Shown here one piece after another: positions 1 to 11,187 of a DNA stretch of 64,000 bases. The DNA is taken from the NCBI GenBank assembly GCA_946902985.2, contig OX336389.2, positions 279,789,527 through 279,853,526 of the forward strand. The letters are read 5' to 3'. This stretch comes from Meconema thalassinum (lineage: Eukaryota > Arthropoda > Insecta > Orthoptera > Tettigoniidae). Below the pieces are notes generated by a model. The model had not been told where the DNA came from, did no database searches, and was given only the letters and a program-made list of their open reading frames with translations. Both the position numbers and the translations under genes were made by a program. The first letter of the stretch is position 1, and every line of letters starts with the position of its first letter.

Positions 1-636
1 AAACCCATAAAGATATTTAGATTGAAGACTGTGACATATGGCCTGTAGCCTTCAGCCTTTCTTGCGATTCGGTCTCTCCACATGTTAGCCGAGCAAGATG
101 GTCATCTGTATCATCCTTTGGCCTCTGAGGCATTAAAAACGGCAATTTATGTTGACGATTTCTTGTATTCTTTCCCTAATATTTCTGAAGCACTCCTTGT
201 GTGCGAAGATTTGAAATCCCTGCTCCTAGGAGGTAGTTTTCCGCTCCATAAATGGACTTCAAATTCTACTGAATTTATATCAAAATTTTCATCAGAGGTC
301 CCAGTTGATGAATTTGTTGCTATTCCTACTGATGAAGCAGCCGTAAAAGCATTGGGTGTTTTTTGGTGTCCTTCTTCTGATACCTTCTCTTATCAGGTAC
401 ATTTGTCAGAATCTCCCCCTGTAACTAAGAGGCAAGTTCTGTCAGAAATCGCAAGGATCTTTGACCCTTTGCAATATATTGCTCCTATAGTTATTGTTGC
501 AAAAATTTTCCTGCAAAAGCTTTGGTCATTAAAATCTCACTGGGATGAAAATCTCCCCTTTCCTCTTTTAGATAATGGTTCGAGTATCGCAGTAATTTGC
601 TGGATCTCTCCAAGGTTTCTATACCCCGCCTTTTAA
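1..636 (+). pseudogene. BEL/Pao pol fragment, C-terminal half of reverse transcriptase
   Basis: This is the tail of a reverse transcriptase that copies retroelement RNA into DNA. The frame is open upstream of the window edge. The catalytic box reads YVDD (about codons 50-53), followed by the FLYSFP context typical of BEL/Pao RTs. An in-frame TAG at 46-48 interrupts the conserved stretch just before the fingers/palm core, and the frame is lost after 636. The same segment of the minus-strand element at 4650-5909 aligns along its whole length, which supports the family call. It is a decayed copy; the 5' part of the element lies outside the window. Confidence 0.85.
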
Positions 637-660
637 TTTCTAATCCCTTATGCCAGTAGT

Positions 661-1972
661 ATGACCTGCATGTATTTTCTGATAGTTCAGAACGGGCTTA
701 TGGCTGTTGTGCATACATAGTAGGACGTTCCTCAGCCTCTTTCCCTGGTTTTTATAATTTAGTGTGCGCTAAATCAAAAGTTGCTCCACTTAAAACGGTA
801 TCATTGCCGAGATTAGAATTATGCTCTGCTTTAATGGCAACAGAATTGGCTACTAAACTAAATGTCAGTTTAAAGTTAAAATGTTCCCGCACATTTTTTG
901 GAGCGATTCTTCTATTGTACTAGCTTGGATTTCCAAGTCTTCTTCTCATTGGAATACCTTTGTGGCAAATCGCGTTTCTAACATTCATGAAGTTTCTCAT
1001 TCTGAACAATGGAGACATGTTCCTAGCCGTGAAAACCCCGCGGATATAATATCACGTGGTTGCACGCCTAAAAAATTGATTTCTTCAGACCTGTACTGGA
1101 ATGGTCCTCCTTGCCTAAGTCAGGAATCATCTAGCTGGCCTCGCTTAGCTAATCAATTTGCAGAAGAAGTACCTGATGCCCGCACTGACCCTGTCACGTC
1201 ACATCTTACTTCTACTTTTACTAGCCTTTTTCAGAGATACTCTTCATTTGATAAATTGATTCGTATAGTGTCTTATATATTCCGGTGGAAATATTTAGTA
1301 ATTGATCAACCATTGAAGCATCAACCCTTTCTCACCAGAGTAGAGTTAGAATTTGCTACTCGCAAGATTTTGTTGCTTGTTCAACAGGAAGTATTTGCTC
1401 ATGAAAAGCAAGCTCTTATAAGTGGTAAAGATTTACCCAAGTATAGCAGGCTTTCACCACTCACTCCTTTTCTAGACCAGGACGGCATAATACGTGTGGG
1501 TGGAAGATTAGCTATGTCTAGTTGTGAGGATGGGAAAAAACATCCCATCATCCTTCCTTCAAAGCATCCTATCACTACACTTATAATAAAGAAGTTTCAT
1601 TACAAACACCTTCATGCTGGCTGCTCGCTTGCTGCTACTCCGCCTTTGCTGGTTCGACGCTGTGATCCTAGTCTACCTATCTTTTGGAGAAAAGTAGAAT
1701 CTTTGCGCTGTTCTTTTTGGCGCCGATGGAAGTTAGAATATCTCAGCTTGCTAAATAGGCGTGAGAAGTGGCGGCTTCCTCAACCAGATGTACGAGTGGG
1801 GGACATGGTTCTTCTTCGAGACCCATCTCCGCCTCTCGTGTGGAACCTAGGCAGAGTTATTCACTGCCACTTAGGCCGTGATAAACGCGTCAGAGTTGTT
1901 GATGTTTTAACTAATAAAGGTCTTTACACTAGACCTATCTCTGCTATCTCTGTTTTGCCTTTCGAGTCTTAG
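661..1972 (+). pseudogene. BEL/Pao pol fragment: RNase H, integrase zinc part and C-terminal DUF5641, integrase core deleted
   Basis: The open frame runs 881-1972 (363 codons), and RNase H-like sequence in another frame begins near 681 (DSSERAYGCCAY). Order in the frame: RNase H distal part (WSDSSIVLAWI), the Pao-type linker HVPSRENPADIISRG, an H2C2-type zinc segment (HPIILPSKHP, then H-x3-H near codon 245), and directly the terminal domain (VRVGDMVLLRD, GRV). The D,D35E catalytic core, normally several hundred residues between the zinc part and the terminal domain, is absent. The copy therefore cannot encode integrase. A frameshift separates it from the RT part. It is probably one deleted element with the preceding feature. 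Confidence 0.85.
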
Positions 1973-3209
1973 TTTCCTCCTCGTCTGTTATCCATGTTTG
2001 TTTTGACTGATTCTTTTGTTTGTTTTCATTCGGAGTTCTCGGAGCATGATCACTTTTCGTGATACTTTCAATGTTTAGCTTGGCCCATTTGTCGGTCAAA
2101 TTTGTTTCTTGTTACCGAGATCCCCGAATGATAATTATTTCTTTGTAAATGTATTAATTGCTTAAACTATATGCATAACCTTGTTATTAATCACCTAATT
2201 CATAGATATTATATTTACTCACCTAGTGTTTAAGGCTTCCGCAACATATCACTACAACGACTACACTGAGCCTGTCTGCTGCTTGCCCGCTGTCGCCACG
2301 AGCTCGTGACGTCATTTCCTTGGCCAACCAATAGCAGCGGTGTTTTTGGTCAGCTGCCTCCCTCGGCGGGGTTTCGCCGCAATAAAACCTTGAGTCATCT
2401 TCTGGGTGACGTGCCACTCTTCATCTATTCTTCGGCCACGACTCTACGGGACACTCTGGGCCGCTATTCTTCTGGCTTACTCTACGGCCAACATTCTACT
2501 GTCAACATGTGACAATCTACCTTTTGGTCACCACTCTAAGACCAAACTTCAAATATTCTCGCCAAGACTTTTCAAGTACCGCAGTGAGAGTCATCATCTA
2601 CGACTAATAGTAATAATCTTCATGGTGCACTATCTCGCATTGAAGAAAGGCACAAGGAAGGAATGTCAACCGTAGTTGATACGCGCCGTGGTCAGCCAGG
2701 ACCAAAACAAGTTTGTAAACAAACCCCAATCTCTCCAGTGCACAACAACAGCAGTAATACCTCTCAAATGTGTGGAGTGGGTTGCCTACAGGGGCTGACA
2801 AATGGTGATACGGGACTGTTTGTATACATTTCTTCGCTTGAGGGATGATTCACTCTGGACATACCCTCCACTAAAGTGTCGCCAAAAGATAAGTTTTTAG
2901 CACTCATTTATAGAACATTTTTTATTGCCTCTTCTATTTTAAGAAGACAAAGTTGATCTTGCCATGAACTTTTTAATAAGAAGCTCAAGTATTTTCTTCA
3001 GTGGTTATTAATTGATGTTTGGTTTATATAAACAGTATAATAATAAATTGCATATTTGTTACCTATTATGTTTAATTGTGAAATCCTTCAGCCCCTTACA
3101 TTAACGCATAATTCAGCCTTATTGCTTCACCCTAATGATATTGAATCCAAGCTAATGCTTGTTGCTGTTATCCCTCTATGAGTTGGAGTTTTCTGGGGCA
3201 AACTCCACC
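1973..3209 (+). other. Probable 3' UTR/LTR of the plus-strand BEL/Pao copy, then unassigned sequence
   Basis: No gene is seen. After the pol stop the sequence contains a small palindrome (ATCAC-N5-GTGAT near 2048-2062) preceded by CA and beginning TG, resembling the palindromic LTR start of the minus-strand element. This is only a guess at the LTR start. An AATAAA-like polyadenylation signal occurs near 2381. Neither the LTR end nor a target duplication could be located. 2700-3209 is AT-rich with nothing recognised. Confidence 0.3.
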
Positions 3210-3846
3210 ACCCAGCAAGGAGCCGACTAAAAGTTTAGGCAAAGAGAAACACTTATCTTTTGGAAAACCAACCATAAGTTTTTTGGAGAGGATCTCCACA
3301 AGCAGGAAGCTGGCGTAGCGAGCAGTACTTTCCTTACTGGCCAGTTAGAATTAGCTATTAAAGATAAGAGAGACTTTATCAAGATAACCACTAAGAGTTC
3401 TTGCTCAAATGCAACAAGTGGTGAAAGCCTTATCAATAGATTTAATGGCATTAAGTGGGAAAAGTCAAGGAAGACAGGATCTTGCCTAACTGTTATACTA
3501 AAAAAATGATAAAGCGAAAAGGAACTCTTAATTTATTTAACAATTCAAAAGAATTTGATGAATTTAACAAAGATATATTTTCAATTTTGTTAACAATTTG
3601 GGGTCGCAGACCTCCGAAAAAACATCTAAAGTTTGCGCCAGGCAATTAACAATTCTATTGGTTTCAAACCTTTATATGTTTTAAAATCCTCGCAAGATTT
3701 TAAAATTGAGAGGATAAAGTACAAAAGTTAAGAATAATTAAAGTGATTAAAGTTTGACCATAAATCGAGTACAAGGTGTGTACTTTAAGAAATTCTGGGT
3801 ATATATCTTGAAAAGAGTAACAAATTCGAAAGTAACAACAACAAAA
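3210..3846 (-). repeat. Fragment of 3' LTR of the BEL/Pao element
   Basis: Near-identical direct repeat of 8835-9472, about 97% by eye. Both edges are deletion junctions: at 3846 it abuts the broken integrase frame, and at 3210 it abuts unrelated sequence. It represents roughly a fifth of the 2.9-kb LTR. Confidence 0.85.
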
Positions 3847-4081
3847 AGGAAGTTACGTGATGTTTTGAAGGCAAAATAACGGGATGCCTTTTGTCCTCAG
3901 AGAGCAAAGATTGAGAGAGCCTACCACCTACCCTAAGTAACCCATTGTCATCAAGGAACGGGGCCAAAGCACGAAGACGACTGGATTTGGGAAGATCCTT
4001 TTTAGAAGAAAGTAAAGACAATTCAGAAGAAAAGGCCTCTTGCTTTGTCAGTTGTAAAACCTTAATGGTAGCGAGATTCAA
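3785..4081 (-). pseudogene. BEL/Pao integrase N-terminal fragment
   Basis: About 98 codons with KDLPKSSRLRALAPFLDD and LLRVGGRL, the segment that precedes the integrase zinc domain in Pao pol, then HPVILPSKHHVTSF. The frame leaves pol homology where it meets the LTR fragment at about 3850. The paired histidines of the zinc domain, the whole catalytic core and the C-terminal domain are missing. It overlaps the RNase H frame by four bases in another phase, so a frameshift separates the two. Confidence 0.8.
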
Positions 4082-4728
4082 TTCATGATTTTTAAGGTGT
4101 GGTTTGGGGAGAAGGGGTGGTCAACCACAAGATATTTCCATCTAAGGAGATAGGCGACAATTCGAATTAATTTGTGAAAGGAAGAATAGCGGGACAACAG
4201 GGGATGAGAAACGTTGGAAACAAGACACGAAGCAGTAGATAAAGATACTTTAGCGTCAGGCAAGTTGGAGTTTGTAGCTGGAGGTTTGGAAGGCCAAGAA
4301 GAAGAGTCTTCAATTAACCACGAGGGCCCATGCCAGTACAACTGGGAAGCTGCCAATTGAGAGGGTAAGCATAAACGAGAGATAATGTCGGCTGGGTTAT
4401 CAGCACTGGGCACATGCCTCCATTGACATCCCGAAGAAAGAGTTTGAATTTTGGAAAACCTGTTTGCAACAAAAGTTTGCCAGTGAGCGGGGTTCTTGGC
4501 GATCCAAGAAAGGGTGATCATGGAATCGCTCCAGAGATAGATTTGCGAGAATTCGACTTTTAATACTTCCCGTAATTTCTTAACAAGTTCTGCAGCCATG
4601 AGTGCAGCACACAATTCAAGCCTAGGCAAAGTGATAGTTTTAAGAGGAGCTACATTCGATTGGCACAAACAAGGTTGGAAACTGAAGATCCATTTAATGG
4701 ACCGCGATGAACCAAATATGCGCAGCAA
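4078..4728 (-). pseudogene. BEL/Pao RNase H and linker fragment
   Basis: Homology begins near 4665 (NVAPLKTITLPRLELCAAL), giving the RNase H fold with YLWSDSMITLSWI, followed by the linker HVPSADNPADIISR. It continues the RT frame after a one-base phase change near 4660, and ends in another phase change at 4080. Both lesions show that this copy cannot make a full pol. The plus-strand copy at 681-1350 is colinear with it. Confidence 0.83.
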
Positions 4729-5972
4729 CCATAAGCTTTTTCGGAACTGTCCGCGAACACATGAAGGAAATAAGATGCATTAGAATGAGCGTTAATTAAA
4801 TTCCTAGGAATTTCAATAAGGGAATGATCAAGCAAATTGCTGCGAAAAGAAAGCCATCGGTTAAGAAAAGAAAGGGGAACAGTGTCATCCCATTCACATT
4901 TGAGCGACCACAGCTCTTGCATGAAAAGTTTGGCTATAACGATAACTGGGGCAATAAATTGAAGCGGATCAAAATTTTTTGCAATTTCAGAGAGAATCTG
5001 TCTTTTTGTGTTAGGGAGCTCTTCGGCGAGCGATACTTTATAGATGAGAGTGTCAGTGCTAGTGCACCAATGAACTCCAAGAGTTTTTATGGATTCGGAG
5101 TTTCCACAAATTTCGACAGAGGAGGGATCTACGTCTTCAATAGGAAACTGGGCGAGAAACTCAGGGGAGTTGGAATTCCACTTATGAAGTGGGAAACCTC
5201 CATTCCTTAGCAATGCCTGAAGTTCTAAGGACCCGAAAGAAGCTTCCTCCAGAGTGGGGAAGGACTGCAAATAATCGTCAATATAGAATGACGTGGTTAG
5301 TGCTTCAGAAGCTTTAGAATCAAATAAATAACCATCGTGAGAGGCTAACAAGTGTAGAGATCGGATAGCAAGGAAAGCGGAAGGTTTTAAGCCATAAGTA
5401 ACTGTTTTTAAACGAAATACCTTAATGGGCTTACTGATTTCGTCGCGCCACAAGATTCTTTGGAGATCTCGTTGTTCAGGCTGAATTAAAACTTGGCGGT
5501 ACATCTGTTTTATATCCGCTATTACAGCTATGGGAAATAATCGAAAGTTTAAGAGTATAGCAGATAGATCTGACTGAATAGCAGGACCAGAGTATAGAGT
5601 ATCGTTAAGGCTGTTGCCATTAACGTCAGGTGATGAACCATTGAAAACAACTCGGATTTTATCCTTTACAACAGGGTTTTTCCACACGGGATGATGATTT
5701 AAGAAAACCGTTTCAATTGGGGGGTGCAATTCATCATCAGATTTGTTAACAACTTCCATATGATCTAAGCTTTCATACTCATCCATAAAACCAGTGTACT
5801 GCTGTTTAACGAGAGGTTCTTTCTTGAATTTGCTCTCGATAGCAAAGAGAGCTTTTCTAGCTTTGGGTCGAGAGTTAATAAGTTTGGGGGGATTATGTAA
5901 TCTTGGCATTTGAACAATGAACCGACCGTCAGAAGAGCGAGTGGTGGTGTTCAGAAAAAGTTGCTCACAGAA
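4650..5972 (-). pseudogene. BEL/Pao reverse transcriptase
   Basis: The longest ATG-initiated frame is 5909-4650 (419 codons), but pol homology (CEQLFLNTTTR) starts right after a TAA at 5975-5973, in the same frame as gag-protease. This part was therefore once continuous with the upstream frame. RT landmarks are VIADIKQMYRQV (first catalytic Asp near residue 132), TYGLKPSAF, and the active-site box YIDD at residues 209-212. The start of RNase H (FADSSEKAYGCCAY) is in frame before a frameshift near 4660. Function in an intact element: synthesis of cDNA primed from tRNA. Confidence 0.85.
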
Positions 5973-8024
5973 TTAATTTTCTGAAGAAGTCACGTTCGGA
6001 GGATCAACGCTTTCGAGTCTCCAAAACTGTTCCAGATCAGTATTGGCGAAGTAACATTGCGATGCGGGTTGGGGAGAATAATGGGGAAGTTGACCGGTGA
6101 CGATCCATCCAAAATTAGTGTCTCTGGCGACCACGTTTGAGGATAACTTGCGAACCTGTTTACGAAGGCAATTCCAGAAAACATTGGCACTGAAGAGAAT
6201 GTCAATGGGGTTTTGTATGTTAAACAAAGGATCGGCTAGCCTTAAATGCGAGGGAATGTTTAAACCTGAAATATCTACAGAGTGACTTGGAGTGTCTTCT
6301 CCAATGCTATTGAGAATTAGACAATTCAGTTTGAGAAAGTTGTTTCTGTGACAAATATCTCTTATGGTTAGCTTTGAGAACTGTAAAGCTTGCGATTTTG
6401 AGCTGTTAATGCCCGATACGTTAATAGAAGTGGGATTTACAAGTAGGTCGAGTTTCCTAATCAAAGAATTAGACACAAAATCATGAGTTGCCGCTGAATC
6501 GAGAAGGCCGCGTGCACGGACCCAGTTGCCAGAGTTATCCTGAACTTCGATTTGGACAGTGGACAGCAATACTTGGGCACTACGAATGGACTTGGCATTT
6601 TGAATGTACGATGAAGCTCTGGAACTGTTAGCATTATCACTTTTCTGAGAAGTAGATGCTGTCGATGACCTTGCCTGATCATGACGATGTAGCAAAGTGT
6701 GATGAGCCTTTTCACAATGGAAGCAAAGTCTTGTGGACTTGCAATTTGAAGCAGAATGCGTGGACGCTAGGCAGTTGAAGCAATGTTTGTTTTGGGAAAC
6801 TAATTTTCTTCTGTCGTCGACTGACAGTTCTTTAAAGGATTTACAGAGATATAAGGCATGGGAATCTTTACAAAGTATGCACTTTAATGGTTCATTTAAA
6901 CTCTTGCGAGGTTCGCTTTGAGTGTTTAAAACGAGAGAGCTAGCAATACGGCGGTCACTAGACCTAGTTGAGTAACCAGTAGTGTTTGGCTTAAATTCAG
7001 ATAAGCTGGACCCAGGTTTTTGGGTACTAGACGCTAAGCGTTCGCTTTTAGGTTTGATAGACATTAATTCAAATTTAGAACTCGGAGATGAGGGTTCATT
7101 TTGATTAGCTAAAGCGGTTAAGAGTTGGCATCTAGCATTTATGAAAGTGACTAAATGCTCATAAGAGTAGTCGTCTTCTCTAGAAAGTTCAATTTCCCAA
7201 GCTTTGAGGGTAGCAACATCAACTTTAGAAACCACTAAATGTATTAGAAAAGTATCCCAGTGTTCAGTGGGTTGACCTAATTGGGACAGAGCTTTAACAT
7301 GAAGCTGAGTAGTATCAATGAGAGTACGCAAACTAGTGACGTCATTGTGCTGTGACGCAGGTAGGTTAAATAGAGCCTTCATATGGCGTTGAATACGTAA
7401 CCGTAAATTTCCGTATCTTTCTTTTAATAAGTTAAAGGCAATGGGGTAATTTTCGGCACTTAAAGGGAGTGCTTCAACTAACTGCAGAGCTTGACCTCGG
7501 AGGATAGATCTCAAGTAATGAAACTTGTAGATGACTGGAATGTCTTCATTGTCATGAACAAGAGAGCAAAATAATTCATAGAAAGAATCCCAAGTAGATT
7601 CGTCTCCAGAGAAGTGGGGTAAATCAATTTTAGGTAGAATTGGCTTGGGCTTGTGAGTACTATCGCGGAAAGAAGTTTGTGGTTCGTGAAGGGAACCAAG
7701 AACAGAACAGAAGCGTCCTTTTTTCTGCTCCTCTTCGAGTTGGCGTATTATTTTGAAAGCAGAACCTATGCCTTCGTAATATTGGTTTTCTACTTCGACT
7801 CGATCTTCGGTTTGATTGAGCATACAAGTTTCTATTTCAGTTTGGATGTTGCAATAATTTTCATATGAACGTTCAAAATCCCTTACACGATGTTTTAACA
7901 AGTCTAATTGAGCTTCTGAGGGATCTAGCTCTTTGATGTATTTTCTGAATCGGGTAATTTGTCCTTTATAGGATGCTCGTTTAGAAGTAAGTTTTTCATC
8001 CTTATCCTTTCCAGTAGGAGCCAT
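5973..8024 (-). CDS. BEL/Pao Gag-protease polyprotein (DUF1759, zinc knuckles, aspartic protease)
   Basis: An uninterrupted 683-codon frame. The N-terminal about 110 residues are charged and probably helical. Residues about 130-285 match the BEL/Pao gag domain (WDSFYELFCSLVHDN). A cysteine-rich part follows with C-x2-C clusters near residues 382-395, 415-428 (C-x2-C-x4-H-x4-C) and 434-445. A retropepsin-like site LLDSAATHDF lies at residues 507-516, DSA standing in place of the usual DSG/DTG. Gag packages the element RNA and the protease matures the polyprotein. The ATG at 8024 gives the full family-like N-terminus. The frame ends in a TAA where sequence homologous to the start of the RT part continues in the same phase, so it is either a mutated or a leaky gag-pol junction. 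It may still be translatable. Confidence 0.85.
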   Translation of the reverse strand: MAPTGKDKDEKLTSKRASYKGQITRFRKYIKELDPSEAQLDLLKHRVRDFERSYENYCNIQTEIETCMLNQTEDRVEVENQYYEGIGSAFKIIRQLEEEQKKGRFCSVLGSLHEPQTSFRDSTHKPKPILPKIDLPHFSGDESTWDSFYELFCSLVHDNEDIPVIYKFHYLRSILRGQALQLVEALPLSAENYPIAFNLLKERYGNLRLRIQRHMKALFNLPASQHNDVTSLRTLIDTTQLHVKALSQLGQPTEHWDTFLIHLVVSKVDVATLKAWEIELSREDDYSYEHLVTFINARCQLLTALANQNEPSSPSSKFELMSIKPKSERLASSTQKPGSSLSEFKPNTTGYSTRSSDRRIASSLVLNTQSEPRKSLNEPLKCILCKDSHALYLCKSFKELSVDDRRKLVSQNKHCFNCLASTHSASNCKSTRLCFHCEKAHHTLLHRHDQARSSTASTSQKSDNANSSRASSYIQNAKSIRSAQVLLSTVQIEVQDNSGNWVRARGLLDSAATHDFVSNSLIRKLDLLVNPTSINVSGINSSKSQALQFSKLTIRDICHRNNFLKLNCLILNSIGEDTPSHSVDISGLNIPSHLRLADPLFNIQNPIDILFSANVFWNCLRKQVRKLSSNVVARDTNFGWIVTGQLPHYSPQPASQCYFANTDLEQFWRLESVDPPNVTSSEN

Positions 8025-8266
8025 GACAAGGTAAATAGATTAAAATATAACTCACGAAACTGTGGAACCTTGGAAATGCTGTCAGGCTGGCAGCAGCAAA
8101 TAAGTTGAAAGAACGGGACACACCAAAGGAGACAGGAGCGGCCTCTTTCCCCCTCACAGGCTTTGCACGATGTAGTTATAGCTGAAAAATTCAAAGCAGG
8201 TATTAATAATTTGTAAGGTATTGTCAAATAACCTTTGAAAAAGAATAGCAAATGACAAATGGACTC
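8025..8266 (-). other. 5' leader between primer-binding site and gag
   Basis: About 240 bases between the PBS and the gag ATG. No frame of note. It corresponds to the untranslated leader that normally carries the packaging signal; no specific motif was recognised. Confidence 0.5.
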
Positions 8267-8284
8267 TCCCGGGTTTCGGCACCA
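8267..8284 (-). promoter_or_regulatory. Primer-binding site, complementary to tRNA-Phe 3' end
   Basis: The minus strand reads TGGTGCCGAAACCCGGGA. The plus strand is therefore identical to the 3' end of a tRNA finishing in ...GGGTTTCGGCA plus CCA, which is the 3' acceptor and T-arm end of eukaryotic tRNA-Phe as I know it. It sits 5 nt inside the LTR edge at 8290, the normal position for minus-strand DNA priming. Confidence 0.8.
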
Positions 8285-8289
8285 AATTT

Positions 8290-11187
8290 TGGGTAGATTA
8301 TTGGCTGAGGAATAACCTAACCACCAACGGAAGATAAGGAAAAGGGAGTGGGTTTCGGACTGGAGAAAAAGGATGGAGAAATAGGAGGAGAGTCCCCCAA
8401 AAGTTATAAATTTAACTTTAAATGCACTCAAAGGCGGTTGCCACTGCAAATCCGCTCTCTGATACCTAAAGTGGGTAAGGACCTGGGCAAAGCTGACGGG
8501 AAACGCAGCTAGGACTTGGGTGGTTTGCAAGAGAATGGCTTTAGCGTATTCCCTCTCAAGCATGTATATGCCTACTATGGGGAAGGGTGATGGGCTGGCA
8601 AGACAAAGAGTAACAGACTTATTGTATGTCTGTTCAAAGGAATTAGTTTTTGAACAAGTGATTCGAAGAATGCCAATAATTTGAATCGGTTTTGATATTT
8701 CCAGTTTTCGAAGTTGTAGAGTTCCTAAAAGGCGACCAAGTGCTTCCAAGAAGGATAGTGATAAAAGAATTATACCTTTGGGAATAATTTTGGTAAGTGA
8801 ACCAATAGTTGCATTTGGAAATGGCTAAGCTTTTACCCAGCAAGGAGCCGACTAAAAGTTTAGGCAAAGAGAAACACTTATCTTTTGGAAAACCAACCAT
8901 AAGTTTTTTGGAGAGGATCTCCACAAGCAGGAAGCTGGCGTAGCGAGCTCTACTTGCCTTACTGGCCAGTTAGAATTAGCTATTAAAGCTAAGAGAGACT
9001 TTACCAAGATAACCACTAAGAGTTCTTGCTCAAATGCAACAAGTGGTGAAAGCCCTATCAATAGATTTAATGGCATTAAGTGGGAAAAGTCAAGGAAGAC
9101 AGGATCTTGCCTAACTGTTATACTAAAAAAAATGAAAAAGCGAAATGGAACTCTTAATTTATTTAACAATTCAAAAGAATTTGACGAATTTAACAAAGAT
9201 ATATTTTCAATTTTGTTAACAATTTGGGGTCGCAGACCTCCGAAAAAACATCTTAAGTTTGCGCCAGGCAATTAACAATTCTATTGGTTTCAAACCTTTA
9301 TATGTTTTAAAATCCTCGCAAGATTTTAAAATAGAGAGGATAAAGTACAAAAGTTAAGAATAATTAAAGTGATTAAAGTTAGACAATAAATCGAGTACAA
9401 GGTGTGTACTTTATGAAATTCTGGGTAAATATCTTGAAAAGAGTAACAAATTCAAAAGTAACAACAACAAAAACAGGTAGAATAAAAGAGAAGTTCCTAT
9501 AACTTCTTGTATTGAAGCTGAATTACTTTTAGTGATTACACAAATGGGGCAGGTCACTTACTGTGAAACCTGAAGAGAAAGTCAAAGGGAAGGTTCTAGA
9601 CCTCCTATGTTTAAGTAAAAATCACGAGACAAATGGGGCAAGTTTCCCTTTCGTGAAACCTAGAAATAACTCACTTATGAATTGAAAGATTTGTATTCCC
9701 TAATTAGAAGGGAGAAACAAGATAATTAGAAACGTGTACAAAACACGTAGTTATACAGAAATTAATTAATGATATGTAAGCAAAAGTGGGAGGGCACGTC
9801 TCTAGCGTGACACCTCATAGAGAAAGACCTAAAGTAACAATTTTATTATGGTTTGTTAGTAAGGGGTTTAGGAAAGATCAACTGGGATGGAAGGTGAATG
9901 TTCATGGCCGTATTTATAATAATCGGACGATCGCGACGCGGTAGAAATGTTGAACAAGCACTGGTTTTCACTATAGTCTGTTTAAATAGATGAAAAGTTC
10001 GCTGTAGTAGCGCAAAAGTTTATGGCAAAGAAAGTTATTGCAATTATGGAAAATGACTAGTTATACTGGATAGGCGAGAGTCTATTGGTTGAGAAGGTTG
10101 TAGATTATCATTAAATACGCCAGAGAAAATTCCAACGGAGGAAGGAACATTAGCTATTGAGCAGTAATTTATAAGGAAGATTCCTCATTTATAAATAGTA
10201 TTCCCACAAGTGAGTGGAAAATACATGACGGCACGACTTGTAGATAGAGTGCAGATTCTGGAAGGTTCCAGAACGATTCTAATAGAAGAACAGGGCCAAA
10301 GTTATTCCAGCGGTGGAACGAGCTTAATATTTTATAGACAGTGGGTAATTCCCACGTTGTGAGAAGATTTCTCATTTAACAAGCATAAGAAGTGTTGCTT
10401 TTTACGAAGATTGGCTTAGACAGACAAAGCTCAATATGGAAAATCCCGCGAAGGATGATTATTGCCACAAATAAGTAATCTCACACTGCCCATAAATGAT
10501 GATTAAAAGCATGTAGATATTAAAACCGATGAAGATGAGGTTAAAACTTGAAGTCTGTACTTATCTTTGCTTCATGGCGATGATGAAGTTCCCTTTGACG
10601 ATTAAAGTTCCAACATGGCGTGGAATCTAAAGAATGCCTCTTTAAATCAGGAGGCAGGCTCTAGTTGAGCCTTGACTGACTAAGTCGAGGGCCGACGTGC
10701 AAGTGAGGCCCACTCAGAGAAGCGCAGAGGGACCAGGAAAGGGAAAAGAGTGGGGGTAGGATACAAAAGGAATAGTCTACATATCAGAATAGACAACCTT
10801 GAAAAAATAAATGTTTTTCATGATGAATGGTCTTCAAAGAGTTGATAGCAGACGATACTATCGAGCCTGGTGGGTGAAAGAGGAGACGAAGTCTCTTGAT
10901 CACGGAGATAATAGCTGGCGATGGCGACGAAATCTGGTGGCCAGATGGATAAGGAAGTCCTCTTGCACCGGGAAGAATTGAGGAACTTCAAAGATTCGCT
11001 GCTAGATGACGCTAGGTGAGTCATGGAAGATATATATCTAGAACAGACTCACAAGTAACATAAGACACATGCCCACCAAAGAGAAACTAGAAGATCACTG
11101 TTGGTGATTGAGAAAAAGGAAGGAAGGAACAAGCAAAGAGTATTAAAAAATATACTCTATCTTACCGTGTATTCCAAGAATACACCA
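8290..11187 (-). repeat. 5' LTR (2898 bp) of the BEL/Pao element
   Basis: On the minus strand it begins TGGTGTATTCTTGGAATACA at 11187, which includes a short palindrome, and ends in CCA at 8290, giving TGG/CCA ends. Two further full copies of the LTR lie at 30141-33036 (2896 bp) and in the interrupted 30032-35934. All three share both ends and the same orientation. This fixes the borders independently of the coding region. No open frame of interest lies inside. At 2.9 kb it is long for BEL/Pao, where most LTRs are a few hundred bases. Confidence 0.87.

Larger units (their letters stand above)
3210..11187 (-). mobile_element. BEL/Pao LTR retrotransposon, minus strand, 3'-truncated
   Basis: Reading on the minus strand: 5' LTR 11187-8290, a 5-nt spacer, the primer-binding site 8284-8267, a leader, gag-protease 8024-5973, RT 5972 to about 4660, RNase H to 4078, the start of integrase to about 3850, then a 637-bp piece of the 3' LTR (3846-3210). 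The integrase core, the C-terminal domain and most of the 3' LTR are deleted. The shared LTR pieces (3210-3846 and 8835-9472) differ at roughly 17 of about 637 positions by eye, so the insertion is fairly recent. The LTR identity is confirmed by its position on both sides of the coding region. Confidence 0.88.

Noticed and set aside
4824..5210. A 128-codon plus-strand frame
   Set aside because: Antisense to the BEL/Pao reverse transcriptase; no domain.
8025..8749. A 274-codon minus frame (7925-8749) upstream of gag
   Set aside because: It spans the gag start in another phase, the leader, PBS and LTR edge; no domain.
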